Assembly: GCF_000718555.1 (NCBI RefSeq)
Contig: NZ_JOAN01000001.1
Coordinates: 434,001-498,000 of the forward strand
Source: Micromonospora chokoriensis
GTDB lineage: Bacteria; Actinomycetota; Actinomycetes; Mycobacteriales; Micromonosporaceae
Direction of reading: 5' to 3'
Length of the DNA stretch: 64,000 bases
Every line of letters begins with the position of its first letter. Position 1 is the first letter of the stretch. Below the pieces are notes generated by a model. That model was not told the origin of the DNA and ran no database searches. It worked only from the letters and a program-made list of their open reading frames with translations. Below are positions 51,154 through 59,797 of this stretch, piece after piece. The translations under genes were made by a program, and so were the position numbers.

Positions 51154-51330
51154 AGCATTCCTCCTCCTGCCGGTGCCGGAAAAGTCCCTCTTGCCGGACG
51201 CTACCCGCAGCGGTGAACCTTTTCACAACGGTTGTGTGGACTGGTCACCTTGGCCTCGTCGGCCGGTGGGGCCGATACTGACCCAGCGTTCAGTTACCCA
51301 CGAGTAGTGCGCGGATCCCCGGAGGCTGAG

Positions 51331-52527
51331 ATGGCCCGACTCGCCCAGACGCCCGGTCTGACCGATGTGCAACAGTCGATCCTGGAGACCGTTCGGGACT
51401 TCGCCGACAAGGAGATCATCCCGCACGCGCAGCGGCTGGAACACGCCGACGAGTACCCAACCGACATCCTCGACGGCATGCGCGAGATGGGGCTGTTCGG
51501 CCTCACCATCGACGAGGAGTACGGCGGGCTCGGCGAGTCACTGCTCACCTACGCGCTGGTGGTGGAGCAGCTCTCCCGGGGCTGGATGTCGATCTCCGGC
51601 ATCGTCAACACCCACTTCATCGTGGCGTACCTGATCTCCCAGCACGGCTCCGCCGAGCAGAAGGCGCGACTGCTGCCAGAGATGGCCACCGGTGAGGTGC
51701 GCGGCGCGTTCTCCATGTCCGAGCCGGAGACCGGCTCCGACGTTTCGGCGATCAAGTCCCGGGCCGTCCGCGACGGAGATCGCTATGTGCTCAACGGGCA
51801 GAAGATGTGGCTCACCAACGGCGCGTACTCCTCGGTGGTGGCCACCCTGGTCAAGACCGACACTGGCGCCGACTCCGTCTACGGCAACATGAGCACCTTC
51901 CTGCTGGAGAAGGAGCCGGGCTTCGGTGAGACCGCACCGGGCCTCACCATCCCGGGCAAGATCGAGAAGATGGGCTACAAGGGCGTCGAGACCACCGAGA
52001 TGGTCCTCGACGGCGTGACCGTGCCCGATTCGGCGATCCTCGGCGGGGCCGACCAGGTGGGCCGGGGCTTCTACCAGATGATGGACGGCATCGAGGTAGG
52101 CCGGGTCAACGTGGCCGCCCGCGCCTGCGGCATCTCCATCCGCGCCTTCGAGTTGGCGGTCAGCTACGCCCAGCAGCGCAAGACCTTCGGCCAACCGCTC
52201 GCCAAGCACCAGGCCATCGCCTTCAAGCTCGCCGAGATGGGTACGAAGATCGAGGCCGCGCACGCCCTCATGGTCAACGCCGCTCGCCTCAAGGACGCCG
52301 GCCAGCGCAACGACGTCGAGGCCGGGATGGCCAAGCTGCTCGCCTCGGAGTACTGCGCCGAGGTCGTCCAGGAGGCGTTCCGCATCCACGGCGGCTACGG
52401 CTACTCCAAGGAGTACGAGATCGAGCGGCTGATGCGGGAGGCTCCGTTCCTGCTCATCGGCGAGGGCACCTCGGAGATCCAGAAGACCATCATCTCCCGA
52501 GGCCTGCTCAAGGAGTACAAGCTCTGA
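51331..52527 (+). CDS. Acyl-CoA dehydrogenase
   Basis: The 398-residue flavoenzyme has F-S-M-S-E-P-E-T-G-S-D, M-W-L-T-N-G, R-K-T-F-G-Q-P-L and G-E-G-T-S-E-I-Q, with the catalytic Glu in G-E-G-T. GGAGG precedes ATG 51331. It resembles FadE19 of the mycobacterial leucine-degradation locus, which is encoded beside citE and maoC genes. That matches the other CoA genes in this window. Confidence 0.9.
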   Translation: MARLAQTPGLTDVQQSILETVRDFADKEIIPHAQRLEHADEYPTDILDGMREMGLFGLTIDEEYGGLGESLLTYALVVEQLSRGWMSISGIVNTHFIVAYLISQHGSAEQKARLLPEMATGEVRGAFSMSEPETGSDVSAIKSRAVRDGDRYVLNGQKMWLTNGAYSSVVATLVKTDTGADSVYGNMSTFLLEKEPGFGETAPGLTIPGKIEKMGYKGVETTEMVLDGVTVPDSAILGGADQVGRGFYQMMDGIEVGRVNVAARACGISIRAFELAVSYAQQRKTFGQPLAKHQAIAFKLAEMGTKIEAAHALMVNAARLKDAGQRNDVEAGMAKLLASEYCAEVVQEAFRIHGGYGYSKEYEIERLMREAPFLLIGEGTSEIQKTIISRGLLKEYKL

Positions 52528-52596
52528 TCCGCGCCTGCTCAACGGTTGCCCGTTGTCCGGCCGGCCTGTCCGCGTCGTCGGTCAGCGGCGTCGGTC

Positions 52597-52648
52597 GAGA
52601 GCGTGATGACTGTGAGGCATCAATATGACTCAGAGGCATCACGCTCTC
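52597..52648. terminator. Hairpin after acyl-CoA dehydrogenase
   Basis: Bases 52597-52608 pair perfectly with 52637-52648 (12 bp). The right arm lies inside the last codons of the converging membrane-protein gene, an unusual overlap. The 28-base loop repeats GAGGCATCA. Confidence 0.7.
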
Positions 52649-53441
52649 CGCCGAAATTGTCCGCGCCGACGAACGCGTCGTCTCTGCCGCCCGCCGGCTC
52701 CCTGGCCAGGTCCTGCGGTCGGGACCGGTACGCCTCGATCGCGGCGACCAGCCGGTCCTCCGGCACCGCCGTGTCCCGGCCGCCGACCACCGGGGCGGGC
52801 CGTAGCGACTGCCAGACCGCCGGCCGCAGCCGTACGCCGTCGATCCGGCCGTCGCGCCGGTGTGGGCTGACCCGGTCGATGTTCGACCAGCCCAGGGCCT
52901 CACGACCGTGCCGGATCGCGCTGGCGGTAAGCGCCAACTGACCCGTGAACCGCACCTGCTCGTACGTCGTCCGACCCAGCCACGCCGCGGCCCCGACGGC
53001 GACCACCGGCCGGACGACGTCGACCCAGCGGCCCTGCTGAGGCAGGCTGGCCAGCAGGCCCGCACCGATCACTAGCACCATCACCCACTCCAACGCCAGG
53101 TCGACCCAGCCGGCGAGCGACCGGCGCGCCACCAGGCCGGGCTCGACCGCGTTCAGGCCACTGACCCGCTCCCGCCGGTGCAGGTGGCCATCGCGTCGCG
53201 GCCACCACCGTCTGCTCAGCCATCGAAGGCCGAGGGTTAGCCACACCGCCACGCTCACCGCGGATGCGTTGACCGAGGGCACCCGGAGCAGGCCGGCGGT
53301 GACTGCCCCCGCCACTGCCGCCGCGACCGTCAGGGCCAGCAGCCGGCGCGGCCACAGCCCGTCACTCAACGAAGGCACGCGGCCCAGCCGCCCCAAAGCC
53401 ACACCCAGACGATAAGGCCCCCGCCCCATCCAGTCGATCAT
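52620..53441 (-). CDS. Membrane protein of unknown function
   Basis: The 273-residue protein has about four membrane helices in two pairs (near 33-75 and 110-150). A cytoplasmic C-terminal domain follows with A-I-R-H-G-R-E-A-L-G-W-S-N-I, which looks like a PH-type module. Many Arg residues flank the helices. No function is known; it has no clear operon partner. Confidence 0.65.
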   Translation of the reverse strand: MIDWMGRGPYRLGVALGRLGRVPSLSDGLWPRRLLALTVAAAVAGAVTAGLLRVPSVNASAVSVAVWLTLGLRWLSRRWWPRRDGHLHRRERVSGLNAVEPGLVARRSLAGWVDLALEWVMVLVIGAGLLASLPQQGRWVDVVRPVVAVGAAAWLGRTTYEQVRFTGQLALTASAIRHGREALGWSNIDRVSPHRRDGRIDGVRLRPAVWQSLRPAPVVGGRDTAVPEDRLVAAIEAYRSRPQDLAREPAGGRDDAFVGADNFGGERDASESY

Positions 53442-53516
53442 GGCGTGGTGCGGAGGTGTCCCGAAGCTGGCTCCACGGTTTCCTGACCGACGCCTCGGCG
53501 CGGGGCGGGGTCTGGG

Positions 53517-53924
53517 TCAGGCGAGGCGGGTCAGGTTGGCGGCGGCGCGCTCGACGATGAGGCAGCGGTCCTCGACGTAGTCCATGCCGGCCTCCTCGGC
53601 GATCCGCCGCGCCTCGGCCGAGACGATGCCGAGTTGGAGCCAGACCGCCGGGGCGCCGATCGCCGCCGCGTCCCGGACGACCTGCACGGCGTCGGCGGCC
53701 GGCCGGAACACGTCCACCAGGTCGACGGGGTGCGGAATGTCGGCGAGCGTCTTGTACGCCCGTTCTCCGAACAGTTCGTCGACCGTCGGGTTGACCGGGA
53801 TGATGCGCCAGCCGTACTGCTGCATCTGCAACGGCACGCCGTGCGCGGCCTTGAACGGGTCGCGGGACGCGCCCACGACGGCGATCACGGCGGAGTCGGC
53901 GAGGATCTGCTGAGCGGTACGCAC
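53517..53924 (-). CDS. CoA-binding domain protein, YccU type
   Basis: The 135-residue Rossmann-fold protein has I-A-V-V-G-A-S-R-D-P-F-K, I-P-V-N-P and V-D-V-F-R-P, followed by V-W-L-Q-L-G-I, the family hallmarks. It is the stand-alone version of the CoA-binding domain of succinyl-CoA synthetase. The role is unknown. Confidence 0.9.
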   Translation of the reverse strand: MRTAQQILADSAVIAVVGASRDPFKAAHGVPLQMQQYGWRIIPVNPTVDELFGERAYKTLADIPHPVDLVDVFRPAADAVQVVRDAAAIGAPAVWLQLGIVSAEARRIAEEAGMDYVEDRCLIVERAAANLTRLA

Positions 53925-53943
53925 CCGCCGACTGTAGCCCCGA

Positions 53944-54990
53944 CTACAGCAGTGTGAGCTGCTCGGCCGCTGGCGGCTGCGAGGGCTCGGGAAGGCTGCG
54001 GTTGTCGCCCCGCTCGCCGCGGTGCAGCCCGTGCCGGCGGGCGGCGATCCGCACCCGCGCGGTCAACTCCCGCTGGTACGCCTGCGGGGCGTACGCGCCG
54101 GCCCGGTAGAGCTCGCGGTAGCGGGGCACGAGGTGTGGGTGCTCGCGGGCGAGCCACTGCGCGTACCACTCCCGTGCGCCAGGGCGTAGGTGCAGGGGCA
54201 GGGCGGTCACGCTCGTCGCGCCGGCGGCGGCGATCGCCGAGACGGTGGCGTCGATCGACTCGTCGCTGTCGCTGAGGCCGGGCAAGATCGGGGCCATCAA
54301 CACCCCGACGGAGAAGCCAGCGTCGGTGAGCGCCCGGACCGCGTCCAGTCGGCGGCGGGGGTGCGGTGTGCCGGGCTCGACGGTGCGCCAGAGGTGCTCG
54401 TCGACGAAGCCCACCGAGAAGGAGACGCCGACCGTGGTCACCTCGGCTGCCTGGCGCAGCAGGGGCAGGTCACGCAGGATCAGCGTGCCCTTGGTGAGAA
54501 TCGAGAACGGGTTGGCGAAGTCCCGCAGGGCCGCGATGATCTGCGGCATCAGCCGGTAGCGGCCCTCGGCGCGCTGGTAGCAGTCCACGTTGGTGCCCAT
54601 CGCCACGTGGGCGCCCCGCCATCTCGGCGCGGCCAGCTCACGCCGGACCAGCTCGCCGGCGTTGACCTTGACGATCACCTTCCGGTCGAAGTCCGTACCG
54701 GCATCCAGATCGAGATAGGTGTGAGTGTTTCTCGCATAGCAGTAGGTGCAGGCGTGAGAGCAGCCTCGGTACGGGTTGATCGTCCACTCGAACGGAACGC
54801 GGGACTGGCCGGGCACCCGGTTGAGGATGGACTTGGCCTGCACCTCATAGAAGGTCATCCCGGCGAACTCGGGGGTGTCGAAGGTGCGGGCGACGGCGCC
54901 GGGCAGCGCCAGCGGCAGGGGTGGCGTCGCTGGCGCTGCCCGCTCGGGGTCTCCCTCGACCGGGGGAGCGGTGAGGTTGTCCCAGCGCAT
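53944..54990 (-). CDS. Radical SAM protein, Rv2578c family
   Basis: The 348-residue protein has the cluster motif C-S-H-A-C-T-Y-C (Cys 77, 81, 84) after Y-R-G, and a C-terminal extension. This matches the actinobacterial Rv2578c-type family, which is related to spore photoproduct lyase-like enzymes. The substrate is unknown. ATG 54990 begins M-R-W-D-N-L, and earlier codons belong to the divergent promoter region. Confidence 0.88.
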   Translation of the reverse strand: MRWDNLTAPPVEGDPERAAPATPPLPLALPGAVARTFDTPEFAGMTFYEVQAKSILNRVPGQSRVPFEWTINPYRGCSHACTYCYARNTHTYLDLDAGTDFDRKVIVKVNAGELVRRELAAPRWRGAHVAMGTNVDCYQRAEGRYRLMPQIIAALRDFANPFSILTKGTLILRDLPLLRQAAEVTTVGVSFSVGFVDEHLWRTVEPGTPHPRRRLDAVRALTDAGFSVGVLMAPILPGLSDSDESIDATVSAIAAAGATSVTALPLHLRPGAREWYAQWLAREHPHLVPRYRELYRAGAYAPQAYQRELTARVRIAARRHGLHRGERGDNRSLPEPSQPPAAEQLTLL

Positions 54991-55074
54991 GGCCACAATT
55001 CGAACACGTGTACGAGTCAAGCGCAAGTGACCCGCCGTACACCGGTGGTCGTTCAGGTGCTCGGAGAGGGGAGG

Positions 55075-55503
55075 ATGGACGCCATGGAGACGTCGACCTT
55101 CGTCTACGACGGGGACTGCGCGTTCTGCACGACCTGTGCGGAGTTCATCGAGCGCCGCATCCCCACCGCCGCGCGGGTGGTGCCCTGGCAGTTTGCCGAT
55201 CTCGACGCGCTCGGCCTCAGCGTGGCCGAGTGCGAGGAGGCCGTGCAGTGGGTCGGCGCGGACGGCTCGCGCGCGGCCGGTCCGGACGCCATCGCGAAGC
55301 TGCTCGCCGCGAGTGGTCCGTTCTGGCGGGTCGCCGGTGCCGGCCTGCGGTTTCCTCCGGCGCGCGCAGCAGCCTGGCCGTTGTACCGCTGGGTGGCGCG
55401 CAACCGGCACCGCCTACCGGGCGGCACGGCGGCCTGCTCGCTGCCGCAGGAGGCGCGGGAGCGGCTCTACGGCCCGACCGGTCGCCCGACCACCGGCGCC
55501 TGA
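55075..55503 (+). CDS. DCC-family (DUF393) thiol-disulfide protein
   Basis: The 142-residue protein has V-Y-D-G-D-C-A-F-C-T-T-C near the start, the D-G-x-C-x-x-C redox motif of the DCC family, and a later W-P-L-Y-R-W-V-A. ATG 55075 and ATG 55084 are both close to GGAGAGGGGAGG. Its 3-prime end overlaps the converging HTTM gene by 37 bases. DCC and HTTM genes are often neighbours as I recall, so a shared redox task at the membrane is plausible. Confidence 0.85.
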   Translation: MDAMETSTFVYDGDCAFCTTCAEFIERRIPTAARVVPWQFADLDALGLSVAECEEAVQWVGADGSRAAGPDAIAKLLAASGPFWRVAGAGLRFPPARAAAWPLYRWVARNRHRLPGGTAACSLPQEARERLYGPTGRPTTGA

Positions 55504-56414
55504 TCGTCGAGCGCCGGCCCGGCGCCGGCTGCCACCGGGTCGACGTCGGCCGGGCGCTGTTCCGGGGCATCCGTCGTCGCCTCGGGAGAGCCACGCCCGA
55601 CGAGCCGGCGTGCCCAGACCAGCGGGCGCACCCGCTCCAGCGGTAGAAAGCTGGTCATCGCGGCCAGGTGCGGCGCGAACGAGATCGTGATGGTCGCGAT
55701 GGTGACCGCGTGGAACGAGTAGAAGAAGCCGACCATGGCGAGTCGCCAGCGGGCCGGCAGCAGGAAGACAACCGGGCTCAGCAGCTCGAATGCCACGATG
55801 CCGAACTGGGCGACGATCAGCAGGTGCGGCACCTGGGCGATCAGGTCGGCCAGGTCGGTGCCCCGCCGGATGATCGCGCGGGCCAGGACCGAGCCGGTCA
55901 GCCAGTCCAGGCCGCCGAAGCGCAGCTTGGCGAAGGCGGCCAGGAAGTACGTGCAGATCACCGCGATCTGGGTGACTCGTAGGGCCCAGCCACCGGCCTC
56001 GGTGCGGGTGGTGTCGCCGTGTCGGGCACGACCTGCGGTGGGCAGCACGGCAAGTGCGACGAGCAGCCCGATCCGGTCGTGGTCGACCTTCCCGTAGCTC
56101 ATCGCGATGATCATCCACTCCAGGTAGAGCGCGCACACCGCCCAGCCGAGCAGCCGCGGCGCCCGTCCGGTCGCGGCGAGGAGGGCGAGCAGCAGCAACG
56201 CCCAGAAGATCACCGCCACCAGCGTCGGGGTCGGCGTCGGCAGTGGGAGCAGGCGGCCGATCAGGAGCGGCTGGTACAGGTCACCGGGCACGCTGGCCCG
56301 GGTGCGTACCCAGGGGGTGAAGATCAGCAGGTCGGCGGCGACGAACAGGTAGATCAGGGTGCGGAACGCGGCCACCCGGCCACGCGGCACGGCCTCGGTC
56401 AGCCAGCGGCTCAT
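55467..56414 (-). CDS. HTTM-domain membrane protein
   Basis: The 315-residue protein has about six to seven membrane helices and the HTTM signatures Y-F-L-A-A-F-A-K-L-R and W-L-T-G. It also has a later H-A-V-T-I. HTTM proteins are distant relatives of vitamin-K-dependent gamma-carboxylase and their substrate is unknown. It overlaps the next gene (56411-56851) by an ATGA and so is coupled to it. Confidence 0.83.
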   Translation of the reverse strand: MSRWLTEAVPRGRVAAFRTLIYLFVAADLLIFTPWVRTRASVPGDLYQPLLIGRLLPLPTPTPTLVAVIFWALLLLALLAATGRAPRLLGWAVCALYLEWMIIAMSYGKVDHDRIGLLVALAVLPTAGRARHGDTTRTEAGGWALRVTQIAVICTYFLAAFAKLRFGGLDWLTGSVLARAIIRRGTDLADLIAQVPHLLIVAQFGIVAFELLSPVVFLLPARWRLAMVGFFYSFHAVTIATITISFAPHLAAMTSFLPLERVRPLVWARRLVGRGSPEATTDAPEQRPADVDPVAAGAGPALDDQAPVVGRPVGP

Positions 56415-56851
56415 CGGGGGGCCTGCCAGCGGACGACGGTCTCGTCGGTGTGCTGGCCGGTCGGTCGGCCGGCGCGGATGCCGTGCCAGCGGATGACGAT
56501 GCGAACCTCGACCAGCGCGGGGGCGTCCGGGTGGCGTTCGGCGTACGCGTCGGCGACCTCGGTGAGCAGCGTCGGGTCGGCGGCGTACCGGGCCTGCTGG
56601 CCCTCGATCTCGGCGCGGCGGATGCCGGTCGCGTCCTGGTCGAGGTCGATCACCGCCCCGGAGCTGTTCACCCCCTCGACGCGGGTGTCGGGTGCGGGTG
56701 AGTTCGGCGGGTTGGAGGTGGAGTACATCCGGAACGGGCCGAACGGAAAGTGGTCGTCGCTGCCCCAGAAGGTGCCGGCGATGAGCAGCGCGAGACCGAG
56801 TGCGGTCGCGCCCAGCCGGGTCACGCGCCCGCGGGTGGTCAGGTTCTCCAT
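56411..56851 (-). CDS. Single-pass membrane protein encoded with HTTM
   Basis: The 146-residue protein has one N-terminal membrane helix. An extracytoplasmic domain follows with W-G-S-D-D-H-F-P-F-G-P-F-R-M-Y and W-H-G-I-R-A-G-R-P. ATG 56851 is used since earlier frame sequence is low quality. It is first of a two-gene unit with HTTM, which argues that it is a subunit or substrate of the HTTM protein. No other family was recognised. Confidence 0.7.
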   Translation of the reverse strand: MENLTTRGRVTRLGATALGLALLIAGTFWGSDDHFPFGPFRMYSTSNPPNSPAPDTRVEGVNSSGAVIDLDQDATGIRRAEIEGQQARYAADPTLLTEVADAYAERHPDAPALVEVRIVIRWHGIRAGRPTGQHTDETVVRWQAPR

Positions 56852-56957
56852 CGGGTCGTGACGATACGGGATGTACCGGCTGCGTTGCGTCCCTCTCCCG
56901 GCCAGTCTGACCTGCCCAGGAAGGTGATCATGCGGACGCTCGTGGGGGTACGACGAA

Positions 56958-56982
56958 GGCCGGGCCCGCACCGGGCCCGGCC
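56958..56982. terminator. Hairpin after thioredoxin gene
   Basis: Bases 56958-56968 pair perfectly with 56972-56982 (11 bp, loop CAC). It lies downstream of trxA on the minus strand. Confidence 0.85.
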
Positions 56983-56996
56983 AACGTGTCGACGAC

Positions 56997-57359
56997 TCAG
57001 TGGTTGTGCTCGGCCAGCTGCTTGCGGACGTCGTCCATGTCCAGCGCCTCGACCTGCTCGATGAGGTTCTCCAGCGCGGACTCGGGAAGGGCGCCCGGCT
57101 GGGCGAAGACGATGACGCCGTCACGGATCGCCATGATCGTCGGGATCGAGCGAATGTCGAACTTGGCGCCCAGCTCCTGCTGAGCCTCAGTGTCGACCTT
57201 GCCGAAGACGATGTTCTGGTGCTTCTCCGAGGAGCGCTCGTAGACCGGGGCGAACCGCTTGCACGGACCACACCAGTCGGCCCAGAAGTCGACCAGGACG
57301 ATGCCGTCGTTGCCGGTCACCTCGTCGAAGTTCGCCGAGGTCAGCTCAACGGTTGCCAT
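56997..57359 (-). CDS. trxA: Thioredoxin
   Basis: The 120-residue protein has the active site W-C-G-P-C at 29-33 and the cis-Pro loop S-I-P-T. It has a slightly extended C-terminal helix compared with classical TrxA. It reduces disulfides in the cytoplasm. No reductase gene is beside it. Confidence 0.93.
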   Translation of the reverse strand: MATVELTSANFDEVTGNDGIVLVDFWADWCGPCKRFAPVYERSSEKHQNIVFGKVDTEAQQELGAKFDIRSIPTIMAIRDGVIVFAQPGALPESALENLIEQVEALDMDDVRKQLAEHNH

Positions 57360-57910
57360 TGCACTCTCCGATCACCGCGGTTTATCTACGCCCCATAGAA
57401 CCAGGGCTGACCGTATCGAATTCCCGGGCGGTGGGGCACGAAACGTGCTGGGGGCTGCCCCGGGGCGCTGCGGACCATCGACACGCATCTGTTCACACCC
57501 GACCTGCGGATCGCAAGTGCACGACGCACTTGCGTGACCTGCGGTAATGGGAGCGTTTCCAGGGAGATCCACCCGATTGAGCACTACGAATCGGTAACTT
57601 GCCGCTTGACAAGGAGGTATCCGGCCTGCGGAGATCGCTGATCAACCTGCGGCTTGTTACTGAGAGTAATGTTACAAAAAGATAAATGTGACCGCGATCT
57701 CTGTTGAACCTACGCTGGCGTAGGGCAGAATTCCTCACATCAGAGCGTGGGCGGCGGGTGCCGGGGAGGGCCCCGCCGCTCATTGCGTCTCCCCCCGTGT
57801 GAGTGCTGACCGGCGTGACATTTCCGCCGCCGTCGCGCCCCGCCGATCGCCTTAACCACCGGTAAGGCATGCTGTGCCGAACTCCATCGCCGCCCGTCGA
57901 AGGGACCAGG
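57360..57910. other. Long intergenic region, unusually AT-rich in part
   Basis: This 551-base gap lies between divergent trxA and the MaoC gene. Bases 57590-57720 are much richer in A and T than their surroundings and include TTGACA at about 57605 and a run of five A. An inverted repeat is present at 57512-57534. No ORF here resembles a protein. Confidence 0.6.
57512..57534. promoter_or_regulatory. Perfect 9-bp inverted repeat upstream of trxA
   Basis: CGCAAGTGC and GCACTTGCG are separated by ACGAC. It lies 153 bases before the trxA start on the minus strand and could be an operator for a dimeric regulator. Confidence 0.5.
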
Positions 57911-58426
57911 ATGCAGTTCGGTCGCTACTACGAGGAGTTCGAGGTCGGCGCGGTCTACCGGCACTGGCCGGGCAAGACCGTCACCGAGTACGACGACCAC
58001 CTCTTCTGCCTGCTCACCATGAACCACCACCCGCTGCACATGGACGCGCACTACGCCGCGACAGCCAGCCAGTTCAAGCGCAACGTCGTGGTCGGCAACT
58101 ACATCTACTCGCTGCTGCTCGGCATGTCGGTGCCCGATGTGAGTGGAAAGGCGATCGCCAACCTGGAGGTCGAGTCGCTGCGGCACGTCGCGCCGACCTT
58201 CCATGGCGACACCATCTACGGCGAGACGACGGTGCTCGACAAGCGTGAGTCCGGCTCGAAACCCGACCGAGGCGTGGTGTCGGTGGAGACCCGCGGCTAC
58301 AACCAGGACGGCACGATGGTCTGCGTCTTCCGGCGCAAGGTCATGGTCCCCAAGCGGGAGTATGCGGCCGCTGCCGTGCCCGACGGAGTGGATCCAGAGC
58401 GGCCCAGCTTCCCCGAGCCGCGCTGA
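57911..58426 (+). CDS. MaoC-family acyl-CoA dehydratase
   Basis: The 171-residue single-hotdog protein has T-M-N-H-H-P-L-H-M-D as its catalytic motif (N-x-x-P-x-H-x-D) and T-F-H-G-D-T-I-Y-G. It resembles mesaconyl-CoA or beta-methylmalyl-CoA dehydratases and mycobacterial Rv2499c. GAAGGGACCAGG precedes ATG 57911. With the CitE-like lyase and the acyl-CoA dehydrogenase it could form the itaconate/citramalyl-CoA or leucine branch. Confidence 0.87.
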   Translation: MQFGRYYEEFEVGAVYRHWPGKTVTEYDDHLFCLLTMNHHPLHMDAHYAATASQFKRNVVVGNYIYSLLLGMSVPDVSGKAIANLEVESLRHVAPTFHGDTIYGETTVLDKRESGSKPDRGVVSVETRGYNQDGTMVCVFRRKVMVPKREYAAAAVPDGVDPERPSFPEPR

Positions 58427-58460
58427 CCGTCACGGCGGGCTCGACCGGCTACGGATTCTG

Positions 58461-58496
58461 GGCTCCTCCCCGCCGCGCGTCTGCGGGGAAGGAGCC
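58461..58496 (+). terminator. Hairpin after MaoC gene
   Basis: Bases 58461-58473 pair with 58483-58496 apart from one bulged base. A second small hairpin, CCCCG-TTTT-CGGGG, lies at 58501-58514. Both end MaoC transcription before the next gene. Confidence 0.75.
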
Positions 58497-58538
58497 CGGT
58501 CCCCGTTTTCGGGGCATATGCTGACGCCGGAGGTTCCG

Positions 58539-59054
58539 ATGAGCCACTCCGTCGCCGGAGAGCCGCCCTCTGCCGGCCGCCGAGCCGCACCCTTGACCAC
58601 CGCTGTCTACTCCGCCGCCGAGTGGGATCTGCTCACCGGCCTGCCCGGTCGGGTCCTCGTGGCCGCCGCAGCTCCCGGCCCCGGCCGCACGGAGCGAGGG
58701 GTCATGGCGAGTCTGGCCGGTCTGGACGCCGTCGCCGCGGGCCGAGCCTCCGACAGTGATCTGGTCCGCGCGGTGGTCGCCGCGATCTACGCCCGTCACG
58801 ACGGTGCCCAGCAGCCCGCCGAGCGGCTCACCGACCTGGTGGACCTGCTGGCCGCCTGCCGGGCGGCGAGCCGGGTCCTACGGCGGCGTGCCGACCCCGC
58901 CGACTCGGCCGCGTACCGCCAGTGGGTGCAGTCGGTCGCGGCCCGGGTCTGTCGCGCGGTGCCCGGCACCGGCGGGCGTCGGGTGGACCCACCGGCCAGC
59001 CCGGCGGACCGGCGCTTCCTGGACCGGCTCGGTGCCGTCCTCGATCTGGGCTGA
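58539..59054 (+). CDS. Protein of unknown function
   Basis: The 171-residue, mainly helical protein starts at ATG 58539 six bases after GGAGG. It contains S-A-A-E-W-D-L-L-T-G-L-P-G-R-V-L-V-A-A and many Arg/Ala residues. It may form a small helical bundle. No family was recognised. It precedes the RNA methyltransferase gene by 46 bases. Confidence 0.6.
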   Translation: MSHSVAGEPPSAGRRAAPLTTAVYSAAEWDLLTGLPGRVLVAAAAPGPGRTERGVMASLAGLDAVAAGRASDSDLVRAVVAAIYARHDGAQQPAERLTDLVDLLAACRAASRVLRRRADPADSAAYRQWVQSVAARVCRAVPGTGGRRVDPPASPADRRFLDRLGAVLDLG

Positions 59055-59100
59055 CCCGGCAGGTCGTCGCACCGAGCGCCGACGCGGTCCGTACCCTCTG

Positions 59101-59730
59101 ATGACCGTGACCGACGACCAGCTTGAGGTGGGCGTAGGCCCCTGGCCGGGGGACCTGCCGGACGACCCCCGTTACGACCCGCAGCTGCTGGCGGAGGGGG
59201 ACCGGCGCAATGTCGTCGACCGCTACCGCTACTGGCGGCATGAGGCGATCGTCGCCGACCTGGACCGGCACCGGCACGGCTTCCACGTCGCGATCGAGAA
59301 CTGGCAGCACGACTTCAACATCGGCACTGTGGTGCGCAACGCCAACGCGTTCAACGCCGCCGAGGTGCACATCGTCGGACGGCGACGATGGAACCGGCGC
59401 GGCGCGATGGTGACCGATCGGTACCAGCACGTACGGCACCACGAGACGATCGAGGAGTTCGTCGCCTGGGCGGCCGAGCGAGGGCTGCCGGTGTTCGGCA
59501 TCGACAATCTGCCCGGGTCGCGTCCGCTGGAGACCGGCACCCTGCCGCGGGACTGCGTCCTGCTGTTCGGTCAGGAGGGGCCCGGGCTCTCCGCGCCGGC
59601 CCGCGCCGCGTGCGACCAGCTCTACTCCATCGCCCAGTACGGCTCGACGAGGTCGATCAACGCGGGCGTCGCCAGCGGCATCGCGATGCACGCCTGGATC
59701 CGCGCGCACGCCGGCACGCCGCCGGACTGA
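59101..59730 (+). CDS. TrmH-family (SPOUT) RNA methyltransferase
   Basis: The 209-residue protein has N-I-G-T-V-V-R-N-A-N-A-F, L-L-F-G-Q-E-G-P-G-L and S-T-R-S-I-N-A-G-V-A-S-G, the three motifs of the trefoil-knot SpoU/TrmH family. It methylates a ribose in tRNA or rRNA. It is probably the actinobacterial Rv0881-type enzyme. ATG 59101 fits the family length. Confidence 0.9.
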   Translation: MTVTDDQLEVGVGPWPGDLPDDPRYDPQLLAEGDRRNVVDRYRYWRHEAIVADLDRHRHGFHVAIENWQHDFNIGTVVRNANAFNAAEVHIVGRRRWNRRGAMVTDRYQHVRHHETIEEFVAWAAERGLPVFGIDNLPGSRPLETGTLPRDCVLLFGQEGPGLSAPARAACDQLYSIAQYGSTRSINAGVASGIAMHAWIRAHAGTPPD

Positions 59731-59797
59731 CCCACGTCCGGTGCCGAATCGGACGTTCCGGCTTGACGTGCCGGCCGTGCGGGGAGACGGTGGGGAT

